64,000 nucleotides of DNA, taken from the NCBI GenBank assembly GCA_964602595.1, contig CAZRRO010000019.1, positions 1 to 64,000 of the forward strand, read 5' to 3'. The notes below the pieces were generated by a model. The model saw only the letters and a program-made list of their open reading frames with translations, was not told the DNA's origin and searched no databases. The translations under genes were made by a program, and so were the position numbers. Below, piece by piece: positions 43,834-51,565 of this stretch (position 1 is the first letter of the stretch; each line of letters starts with the position of its first letter). Source of the stretch: CAIWAH01 sp964602595 (GTDB lineage: Bacteria > Verrucomicrobiota > Verrucomicrobiia > Limisphaerales > UBA9464).

Positions 43834-44523
43834 TCACAACCCGCGCGGCCGGAGCACCACCACGTCGGGCTTGGCCTTGTGTTTGGCGATCATGTTGGCG
43901 GGCAGGTAGCCGCGCCACGAGAGGTTCGGGTAGATCAGTGAGTGCCGGCCGATGACCGAACCGGGGTTAAGCACGGCATTGCAGCCCACGTCCACGTGGT
44001 CGCCGAGCAGCGCGCCGAACTTGCGCAGGCCGGTGTCGATGGGCACGCCGTCCGGTCCCTCGACCCAGACATTGGACTCGTCGAGCTTGAGATTGGAAAG
44101 TGCAGCGCCGGCGCCGAGGTGGGCCTTGTGCCCGAGGATGCAGTCGCCCACGTAGTTGAAGTGCGGCACCTGCGCGCCGTTGAAGAGCAGGGAATTCTTC
44201 ACCTCGCAGGAGTTCCCGACTGTGCAGTTGTCGCCGATGATGGCGTTCTCGCGGATGTAGGCGTTATGACGGAGGATGCTGTTCCGTCCGATGATGGCCG
44301 GGCCGACGATCATCACGCCGCCCTCCAGCACCGTGCCCTCACCGATCTGGACATTGGGCCCGATGTGGACCGGCCCGACGGCGCGGTGCAGCTGCAAGGG
44401 CTTGGTCTGCGTGCGGCAGTAGTCGGCGAGCTTGCGGAGGACTTCCCAGGAGTGGGTGACACCGTCGAACAACGCGGCGTGTTCCGTCTGGGCCAGGTCG
44501 AAGAGTTCAGCGGGCGAATACAT
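43834..44523 (-). CDS. Left-handed beta-helix (hexapeptide repeat) protein, acyltransferase or nucleotidyltransferase-C-domain-like
   Basis: A 229-residue protein. An N-terminal helical part (MYSPAELFDLAQTEHAALFDG, about residues 1-45) is followed by a long hexapeptide-repeat stretch: VHIGPNVQIGEGTVLEGGV, IIGRNSILRHNAYI, AIIGDNCTVGNSCEVKNS, HLGAGA, LLGDHVDVGCNAVLNPGSVIG. This is a left-handed beta helix as in GlmU C-domains and sugar acyltransferases. There is no nucleotidyltransferase domain, although databases often label such proteins by their similarity to UDP-GlcNAc pyrophosphorylase. A start further upstream (44574) is possible, but 44523 gives a natural N-terminus. It is divergent from the heme-protein gene. 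Confidence 0.75.
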   Translation of the reverse strand: MYSPAELFDLAQTEHAALFDGVTHSWEVLRKLADYCRTQTKPLQLHRAVGPVHIGPNVQIGEGTVLEGGVMIVGPAIIGRNSILRHNAYIRENAIIGDNCTVGNSCEVKNSLLFNGAQVPHFNYVGDCILGHKAHLGAGAALSNLKLDESNVWVEGPDGVPIDTGLRKFGALLGDHVDVGCNAVLNPGSVIGRHSLIYPNLSWRGYLPANMIAKHKAKPDVVVLRPRGL

Positions 44524-44665
44524 GGTCGCAACGTGGGAAAACGGGCGGGCCGCGGCAATCGCAAAGCTGCCCATTTTGGAACACATTTTGGCCTGACCGC
44601 TCAAGCGGCGGGGAATCACCTCCGTTCCCCTTGTCCCGTCGGCGGCGGGATGCCTACTCTGAACC

Positions 44666-46714
44666 ATGTTTCCGCGCGTGAAGTTTCCGTTCGTGGCCTC
44701 GTTCTGCCTGCTGGGCGCCGCGGTCGCCATCGATCCGGTCCGGGGCGCCGAGGCCAGCCGACTTCCGGCCCTCACCCGCCTCGTGCAGGACGATTCGCCC
44801 AAGGTTCGCGTCGAGGCGCTCCGGGCGCTGGCCAAGATTCCGACCGCGGAAGCCGCCGCGGCCGCCCTCAGCGCGCTGGAGAAGCCGATGGACCCAACGC
44901 TCGACTACGCCCTGTGGCTCACCATCAACGATCTCGCCGAGCCATGGATTGCGGCGCTGCAAAGCGGGGCGTGGAAACCCGAGGGCCGCGAGAAGCAGTT
45001 GGAGTTCGCCCTGAAGGCGCTCAAGCCCGAGCAGGCCAGCCGCGTGCTCGGTCAGGTGCTCGCCAGCCGGCCATTGGCGAAGGATGGGGCGGGACCCTGG
45101 ATTGAGGTGATCGGCGCCGCGGGTTCGCCGGCGCAGTTGCGGCAACTGCTGGACCAAGCCCTCAACGGCGGCTTCGATGAGGCCGCGACCGCGCGGGCAA
45201 TCCGGTCGCTGGCCGATGCGACCCGGCTGCGCAAGGCGAAGCCGTCCGGCGACACCACGGCGCTGGGCCGCCTGTTGGATTCGAAGTCGTCCGCCGTTTT
45301 GGTCGAGGCGCTGAAACTCGCCGCGGTCTGGAAGGATCTGGGCGGTGCGTTTGGCAAGTTGGGCGAACTGGCCGCGGCCAACGGGCAGTTGCCCGAAGTG
45401 CGCGACGCCGCCTTCGCCGCCTTGCGCCAGATTGGCGGCGCCGGTTCGGTAGATACGTTGGTGAAGCTGGCCGGCGCGGACCGTGAGGCCGCTGTCCGTC
45501 GGCAGGCGTTGGGCATCTTGGCTGCGCTGGACCTGGGCAAGGCGATGCCGGCGATCATCGAGACAGCCAAGACCACGACCGACGAAAACGCGGCCGTCGA
45601 GTTCTGGCGTTCCGTGCTGACCACGAAGGGCGCGGGCAAGCAGATCGCGGAGGCCTTGCCGGAGAAGGGGATTTCGACCGCCGCCGCCAAGGCCGGCCTG
45701 CGGGTGGCCCGCGAAGGCGGCCGAAGCGAACTCGACCTCGTGGTTGCCCTCGCCAAGAGCGCCGGGTTGGCCGCGGACACCGCCGCGGCCAGCGCTGTCC
45801 TCATCAAGGAAATCGCCGCCAAGGCAGCGGCCAAGGGTGACCCGTATCGCGGCGAATGGATTTACCGCCGGCAGGATTTAGCCTGTGTCGGCTGCCACGC
45901 CATTGGCGGCGCGGGCGGCAAGGTCGGCCCGGACATGACGAGCATCGGCGCCAGCGCCCCGATTGATTATCTCGTCGAGGCCGTGCTGCTGCCCAACGTG
46001 AAGATCAAGGAGGGCTACCACTCGGTGATCGTCACGACCAAGGACGAGACCGAGTTCACCGGCACGTTGGCCCGGGAGACAGGGCAGGAAGTGGTCCTGC
46101 GTGACGCCGCCGGCAAGGAACAGGCCGTCGCCAAGGCCGATATCGCCAAGCGTGAGCAAGGCACGCTGTCATTAATGCCCGGCGGCTTGCTGGACCCGCT
46201 GAACGAACAGGAACAGCTCGACCTCTTCGCGTTCCTTGCCCGGCTCGGCAAGCCGGGCGACTTCGATGCTGCGCAAGGCGGCGTGGCCCGGCGTTGGCAG
46301 TTTGCGCAGACTTTTCACACCGATGCCCAGTCCGGGCAGGAGCTGTGGCCGGTTAACGCCAAGCCGGATGACCAACGCTGGCAGACGGCGTTGGCGTTGG
46401 TGAAAGGCGTCGTTTCCAAGCGGCTCATCGGCCAAGCCCTCCAGGCCGAAGGCTGGTCCTCGCGCCACGGGGTGTTTGCCGCCACGGAAGTCACCGCCGC
46501 GAAGGCAGGCGCGGCGCGCTTCAACCTCATCGCGGGCCCGGGCACCGAGCTGTGGGTTGATGGAAAACGAGCCGGCGGCGCGGGCGAAACCAGTGTCGAA
46601 CTTTCCGCAGGAATCCACCGCCTCGTTGTGCGCCTCGATCCGAAGCAGATGCCGGAAAACCTGCGGCTGGAATCCAAGGACGTGCAGTTCGTGCTGAACC
46701 GAAACCGCCCGTAA
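44666..46714 (+). CDS. PVC-type secreted protein: HEAT repeats plus c-type heme domain, no propeller
   Basis: A 682-residue exported protein. Signal peptide (FPFVASFCLLGAAVAIDPVRGAEA). Residues about 30-390 are alanine-rich HEAT-type helices (VRVEALRALAKI, AVRRQALGILAALD). The heme domain has CVGCH at about residues 407-411 and VGPDMTSIGASAPIDYLVEAVLLPN, with SLMPGGLLDPL supplying a likely axial methionine, as in the 'putative heme-binding domain, Pirellula/Verrucomicrobium type'. The last 130 residues form a separate beta-rich domain (LIAGPGTELWVDGKRAGG). Unlike the protein at 51566 there is no N-terminal sugar-dehydrogenase-like propeller. Role: periplasmic electron transfer, partner unknown. 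Confidence 0.82.
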   Translation: MFPRVKFPFVASFCLLGAAVAIDPVRGAEASRLPALTRLVQDDSPKVRVEALRALAKIPTAEAAAAALSALEKPMDPTLDYALWLTINDLAEPWIAALQSGAWKPEGREKQLEFALKALKPEQASRVLGQVLASRPLAKDGAGPWIEVIGAAGSPAQLRQLLDQALNGGFDEAATARAIRSLADATRLRKAKPSGDTTALGRLLDSKSSAVLVEALKLAAVWKDLGGAFGKLGELAAANGQLPEVRDAAFAALRQIGGAGSVDTLVKLAGADREAAVRRQALGILAALDLGKAMPAIIETAKTTTDENAAVEFWRSVLTTKGAGKQIAEALPEKGISTAAAKAGLRVAREGGRSELDLVVALAKSAGLAADTAAASAVLIKEIAAKAAAKGDPYRGEWIYRRQDLACVGCHAIGGAGGKVGPDMTSIGASAPIDYLVEAVLLPNVKIKEGYHSVIVTTKDETEFTGTLARETGQEVVLRDAAGKEQAVAKADIAKREQGTLSLMPGGLLDPLNEQEQLDLFAFLARLGKPGDFDAAQGGVARRWQFAQTFHTDAQSGQELWPVNAKPDDQRWQTALALVKGVVSKRLIGQALQAEGWSSRHGVFAATEVTAAKAGAARFNLIAGPGTELWVDGKRAGGAGETSVELSAGIHRLVVRLDPKQMPENLRLESKDVQFVLNRNRP

Positions 46715-46717
46715 AGA

Positions 46718-47362
46718 TCAGTCCGGCGCGGACACGTTTCGGCCATACGCCGCGCGGAGGAACTCGCGGATCACGGCCAGTTCCGGCTCGCCTGCGACGG
46801 TGTGCTCCTTGTCGAATTCACGCCATTCGACGCTGAGCCCGGCCTGGCGGAGCGGCGGCAACTGTTCGTCCCGCACCTTGGCCATCGGGATCAGGGGATC
46901 ACGGCGGCCGTGGGTGAACAGCGCCCGCTGTTCCCGCGCGACCGGCGCCAGTTCGTTGATCAACGTCGCCGGCTCCCACACGTAACCGCTGATTCCCACG
47001 AGCGCGGCGAGGCGATGTGGGTAACGGAAGCCGGTGTCTAAGGTCATCAGGCAGCCCTGGGAAAAACCGAGCAAGCCGGTGCGTTCGCCCGGGAACCCGG
47101 CGGCGCGTTGCAGGTCCAGCAATTCGGTGAGCAGCGCGCGGCTGCGGCGGATGCCGGGACCGGAATCGCCGTAGAGGTCATACCACGAATAGCCGCCGTA
47201 GTAGTCGTCCGGTGCGTCGACGAGCAGATAGTTCAGCCAAGGCAGCCGAAGCGCTTCCGGCAACCAACGCCAGCCGTCCATGGAGTCACCCAATCCATGG
47301 AGGACGACCAGCAGGTCGAGGGAGCGGGCTTCGGCGGCGGGGATCAGTTCAGTGTTCAGCAT
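46718..47362 (-). CDS. Carboxylesterase/phospholipase-type alpha/beta hydrolase
   Basis: A 214-residue cytoplasmic serine hydrolase of the COG0400 (YpfH/carboxylesterase) type. Oxyanion segment LLVVLHGLGDSMDGW, nucleophile GFSQGCLM, acid in THGRRDPLIP and His in FDKEHTVAGE, at the correct spacing. The start at 47362 gives a protein beginning close to the first beta strand; longer frames run into the promoter region of the divergent PEP-CTERM gene. Its stop is 3 bases from the stop of the convergent heme-protein gene. The substrate is unknown. Confidence 0.82.
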   Translation of the reverse strand: MLNTELIPAAEARSLDLLVVLHGLGDSMDGWRWLPEALRLPWLNYLLVDAPDDYYGGYSWYDLYGDSGPGIRRSRALLTELLDLQRAAGFPGERTGLLGFSQGCLMTLDTGFRYPHRLAALVGISGYVWEPATLINELAPVAREQRALFTHGRRDPLIPMAKVRDEQLPPLRQAGLSVEWREFDKEHTVAGEPELAVIREFLRAAYGRNVSAPD

Positions 47363-47567
47363 GCGTGTCCGCCGGGAGCGGCCGGGGCACGGTAGGCGGC
47401 CCCGGTTGGGCCGGCAATCGGGGGCCGGGAAGGTGGCCAAAAAAATTGTGGGTGGGTGCATCCGTTCACCGTTCAGGTGCGTTATGTCGGTTACCTGGGG
47501 AGGTTGGGCCGGTCCGAAGGCCGTGCGACCGATCGAACCGGGCAAAAACAAACACCAACATCTCCAC

Positions 47568-48473
47568 ATGAACTCAAAGCACTTCCTTCGCCGGACTCCT
47601 CGGGTCATCGCCGCGCTTGCAGCTGCGCTGGCCACGGGTTCGTCCGCCCACGCCGACACCATCTACGGGCTTGGCTCCGGTGGCTTCATCTTCACGTTCA
47701 ACGGCTCGACGCCGGGCACCACGGGCAGCCCGGTGGCCGTGACGGGACTGGGTGGCTCCACGCTGCTGGGCATCGACATCCGGCCCGCCGACGGACTGCT
47801 GTATGGCGTGGGCACCGGCAACAAGGTGTTCACGATCAACCCGACCTCCGGACTGGCCACGGACGTCACCGCGGCCTCCTTCCTGGGCACTGCCGTCGGT
47901 GGCGGCTTGGGCGCGGGGAGCAACTTCGGCATCGACTTCAATCCGGCGGCCAACCGACTTCGGGTCGTGTCGGAGGCCGATACGAATCTGCGCCTCTTCG
48001 GCTCGGCCGAGACAGTGGACTCGGCCCTCGTTTACCAGGCCGGCGATGTCAATTTCGGCATCAATCCCAACATCACCACGGTCGCCTACACCAATCCGGA
48101 TACCAATCCCGGCACCGGCACGACCCTCTACGGCCTGGATACCACGCTGAATGTGCTGGTCCGCCACAACACGGCTCCCGGGTTCCAGAACCTCGAAACG
48201 ATCGGGGCGCTGGGCGTCGATTTCGCGGCCGCGAGCGGCTTTGACATCAATGTCGCAGGCACGGCCTACGGTGCGTTTCACGACGTCGGCGCCGGGGTTT
48301 CCCGCCTCTACACCCTGAATCTGGGAACGGGAGCCGCCACGTTGGTGGGCGACATTGGCGGGGGGCAGCAAATCCTCGACCTCGCGGTCACCCCGGTCCC
48401 GGAGCCGGAAACCTACGCTGCCATGGCGGGCGGGATGCTGGTGGCGTTCGCTGCCTGGCGTCGGCGCCGCTGA
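47568..48473 (+). CDS. DUF4394 PEP-CTERM protein
   Basis: A 301-residue exported protein. Signal peptide with an AALAAALATGSSAHAD end. Almost the whole mature part is a DUF4394 domain: TIYGLGSGGFIFTF, LLGIDIRPADGLLYGVG, FGIDFNPAANRLRVVS, NLRLFG, VAYTNPDTNPGTGTTLYGLD and LYTLNLGTGAATLVGDI, repeats that suggest a propeller. DUF4394 is widespread in exported bacterial proteins but its function is unknown. The C-terminus VPEPETYAAMAGGMLVAFAAWRRRR is the exosortase signal, the same variant as the protein at 30142. The start at 47568 is chosen for the signal peptide; no strong ribosome-binding site is seen. Confidence 0.88.
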   Translation: MNSKHFLRRTPRVIAALAAALATGSSAHADTIYGLGSGGFIFTFNGSTPGTTGSPVAVTGLGGSTLLGIDIRPADGLLYGVGTGNKVFTINPTSGLATDVTAASFLGTAVGGGLGAGSNFGIDFNPAANRLRVVSEADTNLRLFGSAETVDSALVYQAGDVNFGINPNITTVAYTNPDTNPGTGTTLYGLDTTLNVLVRHNTAPGFQNLETIGALGVDFAAASGFDINVAGTAYGAFHDVGAGVSRLYTLNLGTGAATLVGDIGGGQQILDLAVTPVPEPETYAAMAGGMLVAFAAWRRRR

Positions 48474-48684
48474 GGCAAATGCCAGTCGGGTTGGGACACT
48501 GCGTTAGGCACGGATGTCCCAACCCGGCGCTGCCGCTCGCCGGCTATCCCTTGTCCTGCGCCTGTCGGGAATTGCCGTATTTGGCGGCAGGGAAGGAGCA
48601 TTTCGCCACCAGGTTGTCGCCATTCGCCCCACATCTGCCCCCGGGGCGAACTGCTTGGGCTAATTCAACGCCCCGTTCCCACTT

Positions 48685-49935
48685 ATGGCACACACCCTCT
48701 CCTCCGTTCGCGGTTTCGCCGGTCTGGCCGGCGTCGCCTTGTTGACCCAACTCGCCCTGCCCGAGACTACGCTAGCCCAAGGCTGCGTGGCGGTCCGCGG
48801 CGGCATGTGCATGCTGCCCGGCCACGGGCAAAATCCGCTGGATGACAGCCTCACGGCCGGCGACTGGTCCGTGGCGTTGAGCTATCGCTGGCTGCACTCC
48901 GACCGGCATTTCGTCGGTGACGTCGAGCAGAAGCAACGGCAGGCGCTCGGCACCGAAGTGATCAATGACTCCCACTTCTGGGATCTTGGAGTGAGCTACC
49001 AGATTTCGCCCCGGTTCAGCGCCACGTTCACCCTGCCGGTGGTCTACTCGGACCGGTCGTCTTTCTATGAGCACAGCGGCGGTTCACCTGCGACCGGCGC
49101 GCAGCGGGGCCATTCGCAGGCGGGCGGCATCGGCGACATCCGCCTGACCGGTTACGCGTGGCTCTGGGACCCGACGACGCACCCCAAGGGCAACATCCAG
49201 CTCGGTCTGGGCGTCAAGGCGCCGACCGGTGACTACGAGGCGACCGATACCTTCAACACCGTCCGCGGCCCCGAGGAACACTATGTTGACCAGTCCATCC
49301 AACCCGGTGACGGCGGCTGGGGCTTCTCCTTGGAATTCTTCGGCTACCGCGAAATCTTCGAACGAACCTCCGTGTATGCCCAGGGCTTCTACCTGTTCAG
49401 CCCCAAGTCCGTGAACGGTGTCTCGACCGAAATCGCCAATCCCCGCGGCCGCACCATCACCGCCCTGAACCGGACGCTCGCGAGCCCGACAGCGACGCCC
49501 GCCCAGAAAGCGACGGCCCAGGCCCGGCTCGATGCCGCGACCGCCCTCGGTTATAACACGCCTACGGCGCTGGAAGACGTCATGTCGGTCAGCGACCAAT
49601 ACCTCGCCCGCAGCGGCGTGACCTACACCCTCGTCAAGAGCTGGGGGCTCGCGCTCAGCCTCGGCGGACGCCTCGAAGGCGTGCCGGTGGAAGACGCCCT
49701 CGGCAACAGCGACGGCTTCCGGCGCCCCGGCTACACGATTTCCATCGAACCCGGCATCACGATGATGAAGGGCCGCTTCTCCGCCGCCGTGTATGCCCCA
49801 GTCGCGCTTTACCGGAATCGGCAGGCCAGCGTCGCGGACAAGCGTTGGGACCAAATTGTCGGCGGCGGCACGACGGGCGGCGACGCGGCCTTCGCGGACT
49901 TCGTGATCAGTGCGAGCCTCGGTTACCGCTTCTGA
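48685..49935 (+). CDS. Putative outer-membrane beta-barrel protein
   Basis: A 416-residue exported protein with a signal peptide ending near ETTLAQ, followed by an unusual GCVAVRGGMCMLPGHG with two cysteines and a His. The rest alternates amphipathic strands: DWSVALSYRWLHSDRHF, FWDLGVSYQISPRFSATFTLPVVYS, GDIRLTGYAWLW, IQLGLGVKAPTGDY, TSVYAQGFYLFSP, and it ends in ISASLGYRF with a terminal Phe, the usual signature for insertion by BamA. An insertion near residues 250-300 is Ala/Thr-rich. It may be a porin-like or MetA-pathway phenol-degradation-like barrel; no family can be assigned. A strong terminator follows. Confidence 0.65.
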   Translation: MAHTLSSVRGFAGLAGVALLTQLALPETTLAQGCVAVRGGMCMLPGHGQNPLDDSLTAGDWSVALSYRWLHSDRHFVGDVEQKQRQALGTEVINDSHFWDLGVSYQISPRFSATFTLPVVYSDRSSFYEHSGGSPATGAQRGHSQAGGIGDIRLTGYAWLWDPTTHPKGNIQLGLGVKAPTGDYEATDTFNTVRGPEEHYVDQSIQPGDGGWGFSLEFFGYREIFERTSVYAQGFYLFSPKSVNGVSTEIANPRGRTITALNRTLASPTATPAQKATAQARLDAATALGYNTPTALEDVMSVSDQYLARSGVTYTLVKSWGLALSLGGRLEGVPVEDALGNSDGFRRPGYTISIEPGITMMKGRFSAAVYAPVALYRNRQASVADKRWDQIVGGGTTGGDAAFADFVISASLGYRF

Positions 49936-49977
49936 ATTCCTGAGCCGATCCTCGGGAGATGGATCGGTTTTCCTATG

Positions 49978-50012
49978 CCCGCCCGGGACGCGCTGGTTCC
50001 GGGCGGGTTTTT
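49978..50012 (+). terminator. Rho-independent terminator between the barrel gene and glgA
   Basis: Stem cccgcccgg/ccgggcggg, extended by g-t and a-t pairs, with an 8-base loop, followed by five T residues. A weaker inverted repeat (cgatcc/ggatcg) with gtttt lies just upstream at 49945-49970 and may be a backup. Confidence 0.88.
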
Positions 50013-50091
50013 GCGTTTGGGAACGGCTTTTGCGGGCGCGCACGCGTTTCCGGCTTGTTCACGGGTTGCCGCCCTAGCGAGTCTCCGGCCC

Positions 50092-51549
50092 ATGCAGGTC
50101 CTACACGTGGCGAGTGAGCTCCACCCGTTTTCCAAGACGGGCGGCCTTGCCGACATGGTGGCCGCGCTGGGCAAGGCACTGGCCCACGCCGGCCACGAGG
50201 TGCATCTGGTCACGCCCCTTTACCGCGGCATCCGCCAGCGACATCCGGAAATCCAGCCGGCGAACTGGCGGTTCGACCTGCCCGTGGGCACCGAGTTGGT
50301 CGCAGGCGAATTCTGGCGGCTGAAGGTGTCCCCGCGGCTGACGATCTGGTTCGTGGACCAGCCGCACTTCTTCGACCGCGCGGGCATCTACAACGAAAAG
50401 CAGGTCGACTATCCGGACAACGCCGCCCGCTACCTCTATTTTTCCAAGGCCGCGCTCCTGCTGGCCCGGCACCTGCCGCGCCCGCCCCAGATCGTCCACG
50501 TGCATGACTGGCCCACCGGCCCGCTGCCGCTGCTGCTGCAACATGCCCGGGCGGACGGCGCCTGGCCGAATCCGCCGAAGACGATCCTGACTATCCACAA
50601 CCTGGCCTACCAAGGTTGGTTCCCGCCCGCCGACTGGGCGTTCACCAATCTGCCGGCCGAATGGTTCCACCTCAACAGCGCCGAGGCCTGGGGGCAGTTC
50701 AACTTCCTGAAGTGCGGCCTTTCGCTGGCCGACGCGCTGACCACCGTCAGCCCGCGTTACGCCCGGGAAATCTGCACGCCGGAATACGGCTGTGGCTTCG
50801 AGGGACTCCTGCTGCGCCGCGAATACGAGCTGACCGGCATCCTCAACGGCGTGGACTACGAGGAATGGAACACGACCCAGAATCCGGCCCTCAAGCACGT
50901 CTACGACGTGGACCACCTCGCGGGTAAGGCCGCGTGCAAACGCGACCTCCAGGTGGCGCTGGGCCTGCCGGTGCGGGATGACGTGCCGCTCTTCGCGAAG
51001 ATTTCCCGGCTCACCGGCCAGAAAGGGTCCGACCTGTTGCTGGAGGCGTGGGAGCAGATCTTCGCGGGCGATGGCGAACGGCAATTCGTCCTGCTCGGCT
51101 CCGGCGACGCCGCCTTGCAGGACGGGTTTCGGGCGCTCGCGGCGAATCATCCGGAATCCGTGGCCGTGCGCGTGGGCTTCGACCCGGCGCTCGCCCAGCA
51201 GATCGAGGCGGCGGCGGATTTCTTCCTGATGCCTTCACGGTTCGAACCCTGCGGCCTGAACCAGCTCTATTCGCTGCGCTACGGCACCGTGCCCATCGTC
51301 CGGGCGACCGGCGGGTTGGACGATTCGGTGGTGGATGTTCGGGAAAGCGCCGAACGCGCCACCGGCATCAAGTTTCACGAACCCACGGCCAGCGCCCTGG
51401 CTCAGGCCATCCGCAAGGCGGACGCCCTCTACCGCGAGCCGGACTTGCTCGCCCACTTCCGCCGCAATGGCATGACCGCGGACTTCTCGTGGGAAAAACA
51501 ATCCCGGGAATACGTCGACCTCTACGAACAGGTGCTGCACGGCGTCTGA
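50092..51549 (+). CDS. glgA: Glycogen synthase (ADP-glucose, GT5)
   Basis: A 485-residue bacterial-type glycogen synthase that adds glucose from ADP-glucose to alpha-1,4-glucan. The ADP-glucose-binding KTGGLAD is at about residues 15-21; other family segments are IVHVHDWPTGPLPL, LTIHNLAYQG, LTTVSPRYAREI, GILNGVDYEEWN, KISRLTGQKG and the C-terminal active-site region PSRFEPCGLNQLYSLRYGTVPIVRATGGL. Length is normal. The start at 50092 matches the family N-terminus (MQVLHVASELHPFSKTGG). The heme-protein gene follows after 16 bases; no other glg gene is near. Confidence 0.95.
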   Translation: MQVLHVASELHPFSKTGGLADMVAALGKALAHAGHEVHLVTPLYRGIRQRHPEIQPANWRFDLPVGTELVAGEFWRLKVSPRLTIWFVDQPHFFDRAGIYNEKQVDYPDNAARYLYFSKAALLLARHLPRPPQIVHVHDWPTGPLPLLLQHARADGAWPNPPKTILTIHNLAYQGWFPPADWAFTNLPAEWFHLNSAEAWGQFNFLKCGLSLADALTTVSPRYAREICTPEYGCGFEGLLLRREYELTGILNGVDYEEWNTTQNPALKHVYDVDHLAGKAACKRDLQVALGLPVRDDVPLFAKISRLTGQKGSDLLLEAWEQIFAGDGERQFVLLGSGDAALQDGFRALAANHPESVAVRVGFDPALAQQIEAAADFFLMPSRFEPCGLNQLYSLRYGTVPIVRATGGLDDSVVDVRESAERATGIKFHEPTASALAQAIRKADALYREPDLLAHFRRNGMTADFSWEKQSREYVDLYEQVLHGV

Positions 51550-51565
51550 TCCGATCTTCGCCGCC

